Shown one piece after another: positions 1 through 12,353 of a DNA stretch of 64,000 bases. The number at the start of each line of letters is the position of its first letter. Within the stretch, counting starts at the first letter, position 1. Below the pieces are notes generated by a model. The model was given only the letters and a program-made list of their open reading frames with translations, ran no database searches and was not told where the DNA came from. This DNA comes from Whitmania pigra. Taxonomy: Eukaryota; Annelida; Clitellata; Hirudinida; Haemopidae. Made by a program: the position numbers and the translations under genes. Location: contig JAJTWR010000329.1 in the NCBI GenBank assembly GCA_021613335.1, positions 1,638,001 through 1,702,000 on the forward strand, written 5' to 3'.

Positions 1-445
1 CTTGATCCCGTGGTCCTGGATAATGCTTACAGTGAACTTGGAAAATGCGATCTCTGCTTGGTTGTAAGTCAATTCTGACCCGTCATATAATAATCTTAGT
101 AATGTTTGTAAAATCTAATAAATTAATCCTAGACGTGCAAGAAACATTTGACTAATAATCAAGACATACTCAGCATAAAATTCTATTTGAAACACTTCAT
201 TTCAAAGGTTGGAACATCTTCAGTTGTTTATCCTGCAGCCATGTTTGCTCCCGAATTGGCCTCAAAGGGGATTCCAGTCGCTGAATTCAACATTGAAGAA
301 ACGCCAGCTACGGGGAACTTCAAGTTAATTTTCAATTTACCAAATCTGACATTTTTGATTTTATCTACATTTAGGGATTATTAATATTTGTAGGTATTAC
401 TTTCAAGGTCCTTGTGGTACAACTTTGCCACCAGCACTAACATAA
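1..445 (+). CDS. SIRT5: SIRT5-like NAD-dependent protein deacylase, C-terminal part (partial at left edge)
   Basis: Three exons are readable: 1-63, 208-323 and 394-445, all with GT-AG borders and matching phase. They encode the end of a class III sirtuin. The segment reads [20 protein letters not shown], then [34 protein letters not shown] and finally [16 protein letters not shown] before TAA at 443-445. This corresponds to the NAD-binding Rossmann end of SIRT5, where the [10 protein letters not shown] and E-N/F-N-x-E stretches line the cofactor and acyl pockets. Known family role: mitochondrial removal of succinyl, malonyl and glutaryl groups from lysines. The zinc-binding module and catalytic His lie upstream, outside the window. 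An AATAAA at 504-509 is a likely polyadenylation signal. The SIRT5 assignment, rather than another sirtuin, rests on the C-terminal wording and is fairly secure. Confidence 0.9.
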
Positions 446-1124
446 CATATTGCACTAACGTATCTGAGATATTATTTAACTTGCTATTTTCTGGTAGTTC
501 TCAAATAAAATGTTTCATGCACATGGTGTTTAGTTTTTTTTTTATTAGGTTTGATATCATAAATGATAGAGAATAGTGTGAAAATCCAATTGCTCTTATA
601 GACATGCACAAAATTGTATTTGTTCTACATTCAAAATCAAGCTCTATTTCGGTAATAACTGACTAAAAACCATTAAGCATAGAGTTCCACACAAAGGAAA
701 AGCATAATGTGGCAGGCCATTCAGTAATCGTTCGTATTGTTCCAATCGAGTAACAGAAGCATACTAATGCTTTAAACATTTCAACAAATCTTGATAAGAA
801 ATGAAAGCTTTAAAACAATCCAAAGGCATGATTAAATGATGCAGGTTAAAATATCTTATTATTTACAATTCAAAGTCTCATTCGTAAACAATTTCGCTCT
901 AACCAAAGATTAAAATTGAAAGCAAAAAAACTGCATTTGTGGATAAGTTGCATTCAGTCATGGACTATTTTTTTATTATTACCTGAGTCAATGCCGATTT
1001 GAAGTCGACTTCATATCTTAGTCTCTGTGATGAATATAACGTAAATAGACCACATAAAATGAGCTGGAAAGATAATGCTTTGTCCATGATGAGCAAAACT
1101 TAAGCAACTTCATGACTTGGTACA
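446..1124. other. Intergenic, tail-to-tail gap
   Basis: AT-rich sequence between the SIRT5 stop and the stop of the minus-strand zinc-finger gene. Apart from the SIRT5 polyadenylation signal, I see no coding or repeat structure here. Confidence 0.6.
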
Positions 1125-3067
1125 CTAGCTGACAATGTCAAAAGGTCTTTCTTGAAACCTCGTGCATGCCTTTTTCCACTTGCATTGCGTGCACCAGCTA
1201 GCCCTGTTCTCAAGGCCGTAAACCTTTCTGCACTTTTTAACTTCAGCTCTTGGTTTCTTTTGAACAAAAGTCTTTGTTGATCCATTTGTAATTGTTGTTC
1301 CTAGACTTGGCTGCTCATTAAAGGAAAATCCCTATTGGCAACAAAGTTAAAGTAGAAAAGTAATTATTGTTGTATAAGCAAAATATGGAAAAGTGGTTTA
1401 TAAATAGTCTTAATAAGATGCAAACAAACTCATCTTGAAAAGATATAAAACAAAGAGTTATTCAAACATTTCCAATGTGCTAAAGTTAAATTGATAACTA
1501 TAATTTTTTTAATTATTTTAGAGGGATGGCAATGTTCATAAATTACTTGGTCTGGCATTTGCCAAGGCAAAGACTTCGATAATGAAAGCTCCTTTGTTGA
1601 TCCTTGGATGCTTTCAGGGACGAGTAATGGCACATTGTTTGAGTCCTATAAAGTAACTGCCATTATTTAAGGTCTGATGTTATAAACAAATTGTTAGTAC
1701 TCTTCTCTGGTAGTTGTGATCAGAATTGGGGTTGAAAGATGTGTGATTCAACGTTGGAGATAATGGTATATCATTGTGGTGAGAATCCAACACCACTTCT
1801 ATCTCACTGTAATAAAATTCTTCTTCATGATCGGATGCATTTTTGGGTCTGGAAAATCAAATTTTTGAAGATTGTTTGCAAATTTAAATTTAAATTTTCT
1901 AATAGCTATTAACCCTATGTGCTCTATTCTGATGTGTTTTTCAATGCCCGGGCAAGTGTTGTAAATTTGCTTGCAACCAGGCCAAGTGCACTGATAAACA
2001 GTCCTTTTAGAAAACTACAGTGGTGTTATTTGAAACAAAATATTTAATTAAAACTCATAAGTTTGTGAAAGACTATTAATCCAATCAAAATATAACCCCA
2101 AGTTGGGAAAAGTTATTTTCATCATGAGAAAAAGTAAATATGGTAGAAGGTGCACTCTGAGAAAGTTGGGACTCAATGGGAGATGAACTACCGCTGCATG
2201 AAGCAACACGTCCATTGCTGGTAATTGTACAATTGTCCGAATTTGGGCATGCTGCAGATAAGCATTCATTGTAAGACATTAAATTAGACCAAATCAACAT
2301 TAGTTATTTACCAATTTCATTAGAAAAGTTTGTGGGCTGGGGAGAAACTGGACTACATGATAAACTAGTAAGAACCATTGCTGCCATGTTCTCATCCATC
2401 ACCTCCATTTCAATATCTCTTGAGACATTTGCATCCTCTCTTTTCATATGAAATGATTTGCTAATATGGAAATAAAGGTTGTCAGTATTTCAGTCAACAA
2501 AGACAAGACAAAACATAATGTTTAAAATATATAATACCAGTGCTTGATTGCAAAGTTTGGCACATCAATAAAACTTGTCCTCTTTTTGCCTTCCCCTGTT
2601 GGTATGTCGGCCAGTTTCACATAGTCAGTATCTTGATCACTCAGTCTGGCAGATTTCCTGCTCTCTAGAAGTCTGATGTCATCCAATTTGACTCTCACAA
2701 CATTTTCATTTTCCTCACCAATTCCAACAAGCCAATGTTTTAATGACTGGCATCCATTTAGTTCAACATCTTTATTTCCAATTATGTGACCTTTAACTTC
2801 ACGATTATTGTAAGTAATGTAAACTGTTTGTCCAACTTTTATACAGCCTTTATTTAGACCTTGAAAACCTGGTCCAACAAGCTGAAAATCTTTGAAAATG
2901 CCCATACCTCCCTCATCAAATATTACGGAATAGCTCTGGGTCGAAGACAAATTGGAAGAAAGGTGTACGCTCTGTATAACGCCCGGCCGGTAAAAGCCAT
3001 CTTCAAATAATGCGCATACTTTGGTGCCAACGATAGATCGCTTCCCTGGTCGACGACTACCAAACAT
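1125..3067 (-). CDS. ZNF395/ZNF704/GLUT4EF-family transcription regulator, complete
   Basis: Seven exons join in phase: 3067-2538, 2460-2312, 2251-2097, 2014-1914, 1848-1701, 1645-1547 and 1310-1125, giving 455 aa. The start MFGSRRPGKRS matches the conserved N-terminal GKRS motif of the family, so the second Met of the longer frame was chosen. After a Tudor-like N-terminal region comes AAMVLTSLSCSPVSPQ, a family hallmark. Next is one C2H2-like finger, TVYQCTWPGCKQIYNTCP with G-I-E-K-H-I-R-I-E-H, followed by the acidic EEEFYYSEIEV block. The protein ends with the basic CR module KKCRKVYGLENRASWCTQCK followed by WKKACTRF. In vertebrates and flies these proteins bind GC-rich promoter elements (GLUT4 enhancer factor, Huntington-disease promoter binders). 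All landmarks are intact, so the gene looks functional. Which vertebrate paralogue it matches best cannot be decided by eye. Confidence 0.92.
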
Positions 3068-4597
3068 AACAACTCGGTGGTTGCAGTTTTTCAAAGTAAT
3101 AATTGTTAGATTAGACGCTTTATCGAATATTACTTTTTTAGCCAGATCAGCTGTTGGTAAACAACAAAATGCCGGTACCTTTTTGTTGACGCTAAACGAG
3201 CTAGGTTAGGCAACTGGGTGGTGTTTTGCTTAAATTATGTTAATTGAAAGAGTTCCAGGTTTTTAATTAGACGCTAAAAATAGATCGTAAACATAATTCT
3301 GTTACACAGGAAAGGGAAAGTTTTCATTGGCCAAGTTCAAAAGTTGTAAACAACTATCCTTTCCATTGCCTTGAAGAATGCGACCATGACCTGCTATCAC
3401 TTTTAAGGTCATTTTTTTGGTCATTCGAACGTCACATAAACTTTCATTAATTTTAACTGTAACATTCGTTCTTAGATTAATGGGTCATTTCATATATTTA
3501 AAAAGCACACATTTTAAAAATCTGTCTAGGGACAGCATTTTAGCTATTGTTATAAATTTATTGATAGATCGCTAAAATAGCATCGATTTGTAATACAATA
3601 GTCAGGCTACAGCACAAAGAACCTAATAGCAACTTAAAAGAAGTATTTTTTAAACAGTATTTTTAAGTTGTTTAATCAACTTTGATAAAGATTCATTTCT
3701 TTAGAATACGGCGTCTTTCGATTGCCGCCAGTTTAACTGGAAATTATATTATGGGAATACTTATTAAACAAGTTTTAGTCTTTATTAATAATACTTGCTA
3801 TGTTTGGAATAATCAAATTATTTAAATTTACTCTAAAACATTGGCTTTTCTCTATGGAACCCGATTGACCATGAAACCAATTGCAGGACAATTACTAAAT
3901 TTTTCAATTACTAAAATATTTGATCAAGGGAAGATGAAGTATTATATTAACCGCTGGACACAATACCTCGACATAGCTTAAAAATAATGGAATTCGCCGC
4001 TCGATTATTTTCCGCGAATTTAAGCATCAACTGAGGTATTAACTATATTTGTACATAACCGATTTTTTGAGTGCATTATGTATCCAGACAGGACGTGAAG
4101 ACACTTCTTAATTTACCCACCAGTTGTTTAGCTCCCTTACCCGAGGGCGTTCCCTGGCGGTGCGAGCTGGGTTACGAACACGACACGTAATGACTGCTGC
4201 TTTCACCGCCGTTCGAACGAACCCAACCTTCTGAGCCAACTCGCACTTCAATAGCCACAACCCATAACCAACGCTTGAAAGAAATACATATAGAGGTATT
4301 CAACCAATTAAATTATAAATAAATTCTATCTGACAGATGCTATGTCAACTAAATGTTGGATGATCCTGCAAGTCAAACCACTTAAAATCAGTTTCGTATT
4401 CAGCCATACAACATTTTCTGCAATTACCGATTAAAAATCCTTCGATGTTTTTCTTAGCAGTATTAATTCATATAGCAATTAAAAAGAAGTCTGTTTATGT
4501 ACTTATTACAAAATAGATCAATGCTGTAATCCAGAAAAATTAACATAGTATTAAGCTTATGTTCACTGAGCTTTTAATAAAATGATGATAGTCACAC
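3068..4597. other. Intergenic region with a weak inverted repeat
   Basis: No coding sequence recognised. Around 4157-4246 a GC-richer patch contains two arms of similar sequence in opposite orientation: tgcgagctgggtt near 4161, and a right arm near 4232-4246 whose complement reads gtgcgagttggct. This could be a decayed MITE or tRNA-derived element, but the match is imperfect. Confidence 0.35.
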
Positions 4598-6361
4598 TCA
4601 TGATGCCCACATTTCCAGCTCCTTCATATCTGCATCATCATCTGCAACAGGGGCCACTGGAGTCTTGGCTGTAAAAGGAAATACCAAAAATGAAAAATAA
4701 AAAGTTAAGCAATGACTTAAAATAACTTAAAGGTATTACCTTTCTGAGGATTGAGAGGCTGGCTAGGCACAGCAGGTAGTGTGTCGATGGTGGGTCCAAC
4801 CTTAATGAGCTCTTCATCAAGAGCTTCTTGTTCAAGTTCTTCCAATTCAGCCAAAAGATCATCCTTGATGTAAAGGGTTGACAAATGTTTTAACTCATGC
4901 TGACCAATACTGAATCGAGTTATGACTCATTGAATGATGTAACGATCATCTCAAACCTCATCGACATCCTGACCGAATCCAACGGGATTTGAGATCGCAT
5001 TTGAAATTTCATTGGCAATTTCCTGTTGTTCAGCAACATCATCCATCAAGTTGTGCACATCATCGACATTCCTGGAAATTATACAAATTCAGTCTTATTA
5101 ACATTAGGAATAACCAGTGTTTGGACTATTTCACACTTATTGAATATTTTGTACAGCATCTAGGGCCACAAGCTTAAGAAGTGCTTAGCCAATGACAAAA
5201 ATTGAGTTTAGAGCACACCACGGTTCAACATTTCACATGAAGGAAACCACATGAGCATTCATGCAAACATTTAAAAGAAAATCTTAAAAATGAACAAGTT
5301 TCTACAAACATGTGGCTATGGGCAGATTTCAATGCTTTGGCAGCATCACCCATAACTCGAAGAACTTCAGTATTGGTCGAAGCATTCTCAAGTGCTTCAC
5401 GTTGAAATTCAATGGTGGATAAGGTGCCATCAATTTGTTGCAACTGCTTTTCATATCTCTTCTTCCTTTTTAATGCTTGTATAGCAGCTACAAATGATAC
5501 CAGTTGTAAACAAACCACAACAAAATTTGTACAATCAACAAACAAAATGATGCTGCAATAAGAAATGAAGCGTATCAGTTGTTATATCAGCAATAGGAGG
5601 GATTAGAGGTGGAAAAAATTAAAAAAAAAAAAATAAAGAAGCATTGAAATCAGTGAGTTTCAAACAAGAACCTCATAGTAAAATAATTTCTATAAAATAA
5701 TTTCTTAATCTACTTATGTTCAGATTTGATTTTGATGTTCAAATTGTAAAGACATAGAGTGCAAGCAAAAGCACTCCTGCAGATCAAAGGCTATTTATTT
5801 ATTTGATCCTTCAGAACTTTAATGAAAATTAATAGTAACAAACGTTTACGATCTTTAACGTTCATGTACTTGAAAGATTGGTTACTTGCAATAAAGATAA
5901 TGAAAACCAAACATTGCATAGCCAATGGTTTCATAGAAAAATCAAGATACTTGTCAACAATTACAACATAAATTTTAGAAATAGTTTCTTCGCTTATACA
6001 ACAGAAAGTTCAAACAATGATTTTATAATCAAACCTATTTCAGACTTGTTGTTATTTTTTATAAGTATGTTTTTGAATTTTATGACCTTTATTGAAGCTT
6101 TTATAGCAATGTAGGTAATGTTCTGGTAAATTGGATATCGACTGAAATATGTAAATTATCTGAAGAGTTTCAAAAACGATCACCTCTTTTGTTTTTGGTT
6201 CCGTGTTTTCTAGCTGTTCCTATTTCTTGCTCAATCTTTTTCTCAAGAAAGTCGGACTTTTTTTGAAGCATTTCTTCAGTTTCTCTTAGACGTTGAATGG
6301 CCTCCTGAGGCGAAGGTGCCTTAGCCCCTTTCTTACCAAACATTTGCGCTAAAATACTCAT
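4598..6361 (-). CDS. CHMP4: CHMP4 (ESCRT-III subunit, Snf7 family), complete
   Basis: Five exons in phase: 6361-6184, 5487-5310, 5071-4957, 4863-4740 and 4668-4598, giving 221 aa, close to the 220-230 aa usual for CHMP4. The start reads MSILAQMFGKKGAKAPSPQE, the typical basic membrane-binding N-terminus. The helical core includes ALKRKKRYEKQL and TIEFQREALENA, and the regulatory segment includes EQQEIANEISNAIS and PVGFGQD. The C-terminus DMKELEMWAS is the amphipathic helix that binds the Bro1 domain of ALIX. Known role: polymerises into membrane-constricting filaments in endosomal sorting, abscission and nuclear envelope repair, and is disassembled by VPS4. The gene is complete. Which vertebrate CHMP4 paralogue is closest is not determinable and probably not meaningful for an invertebrate single copy. 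Confidence 0.95.
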
Positions 6362-7699
6362 CCTGTTTTTTATAATGTACAAAGTAACTACGACAGGACG
6401 TAAATACCACCACCAATGCTACAGCAACACCCAGCACAGACCAATATGAATCACATATAAATACGAATAAAAGATAACGTATGTTCAATTAGAATGAGTT
6501 AACTTTCCTATTAAATCAAATTAATTTCAGTAATTTTAAATAACTATAAATAAAGCTGAAAACAGATACTATAGAGAGTAAAATAAAATAAAACATTGCT
6601 GTCATGGTTTCTGCTTTGTTTCGTCAATTATATCATCTTTAACTTTCCAATTATAAATACAATTAAATAAATAGCGCGGTAAATGCTTATTTAAACATGA
6701 TAGTATATAAATTGTGCCCTACAAAATTAAACCAGGTATGATTTTTTTACAGGGACGGTTTTAGGTTCTACTAAAGGGAGTGGCAAACATTTTTTGAGTT
6801 TTCTCTTCGATCCCGACCGTGACCGTTTTATGTTTTGATGATCAAGCTTACTTATTAAACCAATTTACTTTGACTAATTTAGTTTATATTTGACATCAAG
6901 TATGTTAAGTTAATGAAGGACTGCAGAGGAGGTGGACGGGGGGTTGGGGGAACGCACAAATGCGTTGAAATATCAATTCTTGATGGTTATCAGAAAAAAG
7001 GTGGGACACATTTTTAAGCCCATCAAAATCAAAGTCGATTCGTCTCCGTACCTATGCTAAATACGGCATTGCTTTTTTATGTGAGAACATCACCCTGTTG
7101 TGGCTATGGTTATTTAACTATTTTGGAGATGGATTACAACTGATGTGAATGCTTTTATGAAAATTCTAAACTTTTGAAAATATCAATTTATTAATGTAAC
7201 ATATTATTCATAAATTATATCCAAACAATATTTGTATGTTGCAATTTTATTACAGGAGTTCTTGCTGAGCATATTAACATTTACATTACATTAACATTAA
7301 CATTACATAGTTGGTATTCAAATAAAATAAACAATACAAAATAAAATTTAAGAAATTTTGGGAAGATTGAGCATAGACATGCACCTAAAAAATGACTGAA
7401 ATGAGGTGCGTTGGCGCTTATGATGAAAGTGTTTCGAGTCAAGGTCAATGTAATTAAGAAAGTGATTTCTGCTTGGTTGTTGAATAATTGGAGGAAACCC
7501 AATTATTTTGACAGTCATAAGACTTTGCGCTATTGTCTTGCGTCTGTTCGCACGGACCTTTATGTTTGTGCCGCTACAACATTTATTGATTGCAGTCGGC
7601 AGGTGACTGCGTATTGAGTTAATCATATTCAAACGTTTGTCACATGTTTTTGAAAGTTTATAAGTTTCAGATAATGTGCAAATCTTAAAATTCAACAAC
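6362..7699. other. Intergenic, divergent promoter region between CHMP4 and heparanase 1
   Basis: Starts of CHMP4 (-) and heparanase 1 (+) face away from each other across about 1.3 kb. A short run of attaacatt-like repeats lies near 7270-7306. The open frames at 7348-7701 on both strands have no recognisable protein features. Confidence 0.5.
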
Positions 7700-9550
7700 A
7701 TGGAGCTCTGTAAGTAATCTCAGACTGCTCTTTGTAGTTGAATAACATATACAGATTTTAACATTTCTAGGGCTTGCTTTCAATATTGTTTTGGCGCTAG
7801 CTGGTGTGGCAAAGGGCAAATTGAAATTTATTCCGGGAAAATATGTTTCTGTGGAAGTGAACGTTGATGTCATCGTTAACGAAGTCGAGCCTCGTTTTCT
7901 GAGCTATTGCATGGATTCTGATGTGTTCGATCCAAATATTCGTTGGCTGAAGTTTAATTTCAGGTCGTTATTAACCTACTTTGAAGTTAAATCTACTTTT
8001 TTCATATTTTGTCAGATATTTATCTTTTATTATTTATTTTTTTTTAGTTCCGTGAAGCTTCACACATTGTTAAACGCCTTGTCTCCAGCTTACTTCAGAG
8101 TTGGAGGCTATCCTGCAGACTACCTCTTCTTTGACATTCCATATAATTTGCTCAATGGCTCTCAAGTATCGGACGAATTGGTTTACATGACCAGTAAGTT
8201 AAGTCGATAATGCTGGAAAAGTTCTGTCGTAATTTGGTTGCAGTGTTGTTTCACGTATCTAAGTTTTAGATTCTTCTTTTGGCTAAAGAGTGCCAAACTT
8301 GAAGTGACAAACTTACTTATACATTTTACTGATTAAAAAAAAAGTATTGCAGTTAAATTACACTTTCTGACAAGCAAGGCGTGATTGTTTTGAGTAGAAG
8401 AAAGTTTAAATAACATTTTTATAACCAGAGGAAGATATTATCAATTTGGTTGAATTAACAAAATCTACTGGAAGTCGGCTTATATTTGACTTAAATCTCC
8501 AACTTCGGTTTGGAAAAAAATGGGATCCATCAAACGCCATACTTTTGATGGAGTTTCTGTCCCAGAATGGTTATGGAGATAACATCGACTGGCAGCTTGG
8601 CAATGGTTGGGCCGCAATTTATTTTAACTTTTTGATTCTGATTCAAATTCAATTTTTTATTTTGAAATCAGAACCAAGTTACTGGGCAAATGGTGTGACT
8701 ACTCCCGAACAAATTGGCAAGGATTTCAGAATACTTCACAATCTTATTAGACAATATCCATTATTGAATAACAGTGTCATTTCTGGTCCGGATATTATCA
8801 CAGTCAATCGAAATGGACTGGTTTACCTAGAAGCGTAAGATCATTTTCAGCGTTAATTTTGGATCAATACGAAGTATGAAGCTCATGCGGCATGCTTGAT
8901 ATTTGACAGTCTCTCAAACTATTCTGGAGATGTTGTGAAAGCGGTCTCATTTCACCAGTGAGTAAATGGACAATTTCGTGTTTAGCACATTGAAGTACGA
9001 GTGGCTAAAACATTCTTAATCAGCTATTACTTGAGAGGAGACAAAGCCACTTACAAAACATATTTGGATCCAATGCTATTCAAAAATCTGGATGACGTCA
9101 TAGACATGATTGAGGATTCCCTAAGCCATACTTTACATCCTTCACTGCCTATATGGATCGGTGAAACAAGCGATGGATGGAATGGTGGCACTCCAAACGT
9201 GTCTGACCGATTTGTGTCTGGTTTTCTGTGAGTTTGTTATGTTTGTAGCGCTACCTCCATCACATTTTATCAGCCTATTTTATCTTGGCTAATTAATTTT
9301 TTTTTAACATTAAATTATACAGATGGATGGAAAAATTAGGTTTAAGTGCAAAAAGAGGCATAAAAGTTGTAGCTAGACAAACCTTATATGGTCACAACTA
9401 CCCACTCCTGGATATCGACATGAATCCAAATCCTGTAAGACCATAAGTTCGGACTCTATTATTTTATTATTAAGATCAAGAGGCTTTTAAAACCGTGACG
9501 AAACTAAAAAACCTAAAACTTAATTATGTGCCTAATTATGTAATTACATG

Positions 9551-9620
<70 letters not shown>

Positions 9621-11303
9621 TTACTTTAATTAATGTTCTTTTTAGAAACAGTTAACTAAATGCTAATTATTTTCTATTTAATTGTTAATCATAGATCTCT
9701 AGAAGTGTAACGCACCATTGCAATAAGAGTTGCCTTTTAAAACCTTAGGATTTTTGGTTGTCATGGTTGCACAAAAAACTGGTAGGCCAGAAAGTTTTTC
9801 AAGTGCATTACGAAGGAGACTTGAAAACCAGGGTCTATTCACATTGCACAAAAGCCAGGTTTTTTGTTTTTAATAACATTTAAATGGGTTATCAAATGTA
9901 AGACAACTTTATTGTTTTCACTTCACTTTAGCCAACGATACGACCCAGGCTCACTGACTGTTTTTGCCTTGAATGTTGACCCAAACAATTCTGTTTCACT
10001 CCTTTTTGAAGGCGCTCTAAAGAGGCAGCTCATCCATATGTACCTGGTTGAACCAGATGTCAGTGGAGATGATAATCATTACTATGCCAGATCCAAAGAA
10101 GTACCCATGCTGTCAAAGTAAACTTTGCATATTTTTTAATTTCAATAAAGCATAGCGATATTTTAGGAATGGTAGGAAATATCCGCAATGTATACACACT
10201 TTCACGGTGTATAAATATGAAAATAATATTTACCATTAGGTACTTAATCAGAGATGATGACTAATGTTAATGACCTAAACGAGAAGAATATCTGTTAGTC
10301 AGCGTAAGGCTTGATACGCCACTTTAAAGATTGCATTAATCGCTCTGGATCGATATCATTTGCGTAAAAAAATAACTAAATAACAGGGAAAGCACTGTTT
10401 GACTTCTTGATTTATAATGTCGAGATTGTTCGACTGATCTTGGAAATTTGTTTAATGTTTTTAATTCTTTTAAATAATTAAGTCAAAGTGAGTTCTTAAT
10501 AACTCCTGTAAATTACAAGCTGTAATATTACAATATTTGAAATTGTTAACTTAACTAACTTCAGTCTGCTGACGCTGGGGAGGTGCCTTCACGGGAGTAT
10601 ATACTTATAAGCGACCGAATAATGTGTAAATTTTATATAAAACTAAATTAAATAGATAAGCAACATAAAAAGGTAATCAAATGACCAGTTAAGCAGTTGT
10701 TACAGAATCCTTTACACGTCAGGATTGTGATCTATGCTATTTTTTCATATTTTATACAAACTTCTTAATATGATAATACATGTAATTGATATATATTAAA
10801 TACATTGCGTGCATAAATTCTAGATCATGAATTGACGTTCTTAATTTTTGTCCATTTTCCATAGACTGTAAATAAATAGTTATTTAATGGACCTTCGAGC
10901 CTAATTTGATTAATATCAGCAACCTTTTTCAAGTTGCGTCGGCGTCATGTCATGTCATGACATATCTTTGAACCATATTTAATGACTCGTAAATGTAGCG
11001 TAAATGTAGCACAATTTTTAACTTTTTAAAGATCAGAAATTTAATTTGAGCCATTAAATACTGTTTTAGTAAAGCATAGAAGTTGTAAAATGTTCAAATC
11101 CTAAACCTTACGTTCAAAATTTTAAGTTTGCATCATTTTTTAGGTGGAGCAAATTAAATGGTAGAAGATTGGAGCTGATAAATAATTATACGATGCCAGA
11201 TTTGATACCAGAATTGCTAAAGCCAGAAAGTCCAGTGGTGCTTCCTCCTCTCACATATGCTTTTATCGTCTTCCCTTATGCCGACATTCGTAATTGCTTT
11301 TAA
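7700..11303 (+). CDS. HPSE: Heparanase (GH79 endo-beta-glucuronidase), complete, copy 1
   Basis: Eleven exons in phase: 7700-7709, 7771-7963, 8048-8193, 8429-8605, 8672-8834, 8910-8957, 9024-9227, 9323-9434, 9749-9858, 9932-10117 and 11144-11303, giving 502 aa. The protein starts with a signal peptide, MELWLAFNIVLALAGVAKG. The proton donor is Glu176 in LGN-E-P, and its codon is split by an intron. The nucleophile is Glu293 in PIWIGETSDGWNGG. The 117-residue spacing matches the human Glu225/Glu343 pair. The C-terminal beta-sandwich ends with [19 protein letters not shown]. Known role: cleaves heparan sulfate in matrix and lysosome. The roughly 50-residue linker excised from the human proenzyme is essentially absent between the VYMT and KEDIINLVEL segments, so a single-chain enzyme is inferred. 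The intron at 8606-8671 has a weak GTTGGG donor but is supported by copy 2. Confidence 0.93.
9553..9620. repeat. (TTA)n microsatellite
   Basis: About 22 uninterrupted ATT/TTA units inside the eighth intron of heparanase copy 1. It is probably length-variable. Confidence 0.95.
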
Positions 11304-11418
11304 ATTAAATTGATTGCTCATAAGTATTCTAACAAAACCTCAAAATAAGTTTATTCAGAGGTTCAAAATTATACGATGCCAGATTTGATACCAGAATTGC
11401 TAAAGCCAAAAAGTCCAG
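11184..11418 (+). repeat. 52-bp direct repeat of heparanase terminal coding sequence
   Basis: Bases 11184-11235, which encode the segment around NYTMPDLIPELLKPESP of heparanase copy 1, recur at 11367-11418 just past the stop codon with one substitution. The second copy lies in the 3' UTR and is not part of a conserved reading frame that I can see. Confidence 0.95.
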
Positions 11419-12353
11419 ACAAATTTGTTTACAACTTTCAAGACAATTTATGTGCTTTACATTTGAATCTTATTTATACTTGTGGTACTGATCTGCTTGC
11501 ATTTTTGATGAAGAATGAATTAATGAAATAAATTAAGACTAACGACGAATGGGTGCAACCGAGATATAAATGCGAGAAGTTACATTTGACACATTTATTG
11601 AGTACAGAAAAACACGAACGAATTCTGACCAATTAGCAGTGCACACATAGGAGGTGGTTCTCTCGAGGCATTACAACTTTTCCTTCTTAGCTTCATGTCT
11701 TTCTGTCATTTCATGACATATCTTTGAACTAACGGCATTATCTAATTGTACATAATCCATGCAAAGCAATAATAACATGGAATAATTCATTGCATATTAA
11801 AATAACTGTTGCGGCAGTCCTGGAAGAAGGTCTCATTTCGCGATGATTGTTCTCTTCAACAATTGTCCTAAGAGTTTGTCTTAAGAAAAGACTAGCAAGT
11901 ATTTCCAAGTTGCAAAATAAAAGGAATGAAAGAAATTACCCCGGTGGTTCTGATAAACTCTTTTTCACTCCGATAAAATAATCTGCGCTAAAGATGAAGT
12001 GGGGTAAAGTCCTGAAGAAACTAAGACCAGTAGCGTGAACAGTTAGTCTATATCATGTCATATGAACAGTTGAGTCTAGAGTGTGCTTTGCAAATTTGAC
12101 AATGTCAGAATTGCCTTAACTTCAGTCAGTTTTATTATGCGACTTAGAAAATTACCACTGTAATGTTATTCTATTTTATTTTTAATTCAAGCATCTATAC
12201 TTAAAAATACGAAATAGTAAAGAGTTGCACAACTTTAAACAAATCAAATTACAAAACATTTGAACGACTATTTCTAACAGGGAAGAAACGAATGCAATGA
12301 TTAATTGATCTTTCGTGGAAATTTAAAGGCGACGTCAAGGATGCACGTAACAG
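11304..12353. other. Intergenic, tail-to-tail gap after heparanase 1
   Basis: Apart from the 52-bp duplicate, a 19-mer (tcatgacatatctttgaac) at 11711-11729 repeats one at 10955-10973 in the last heparanase intron. No gene seen. Confidence 0.5.

Noticed and set aside
5878..6114. 78-residue plus-strand frame opposite CHMP4
   Set aside because: Located in the CHMP4 intron between exons 1 and 2, with no features.
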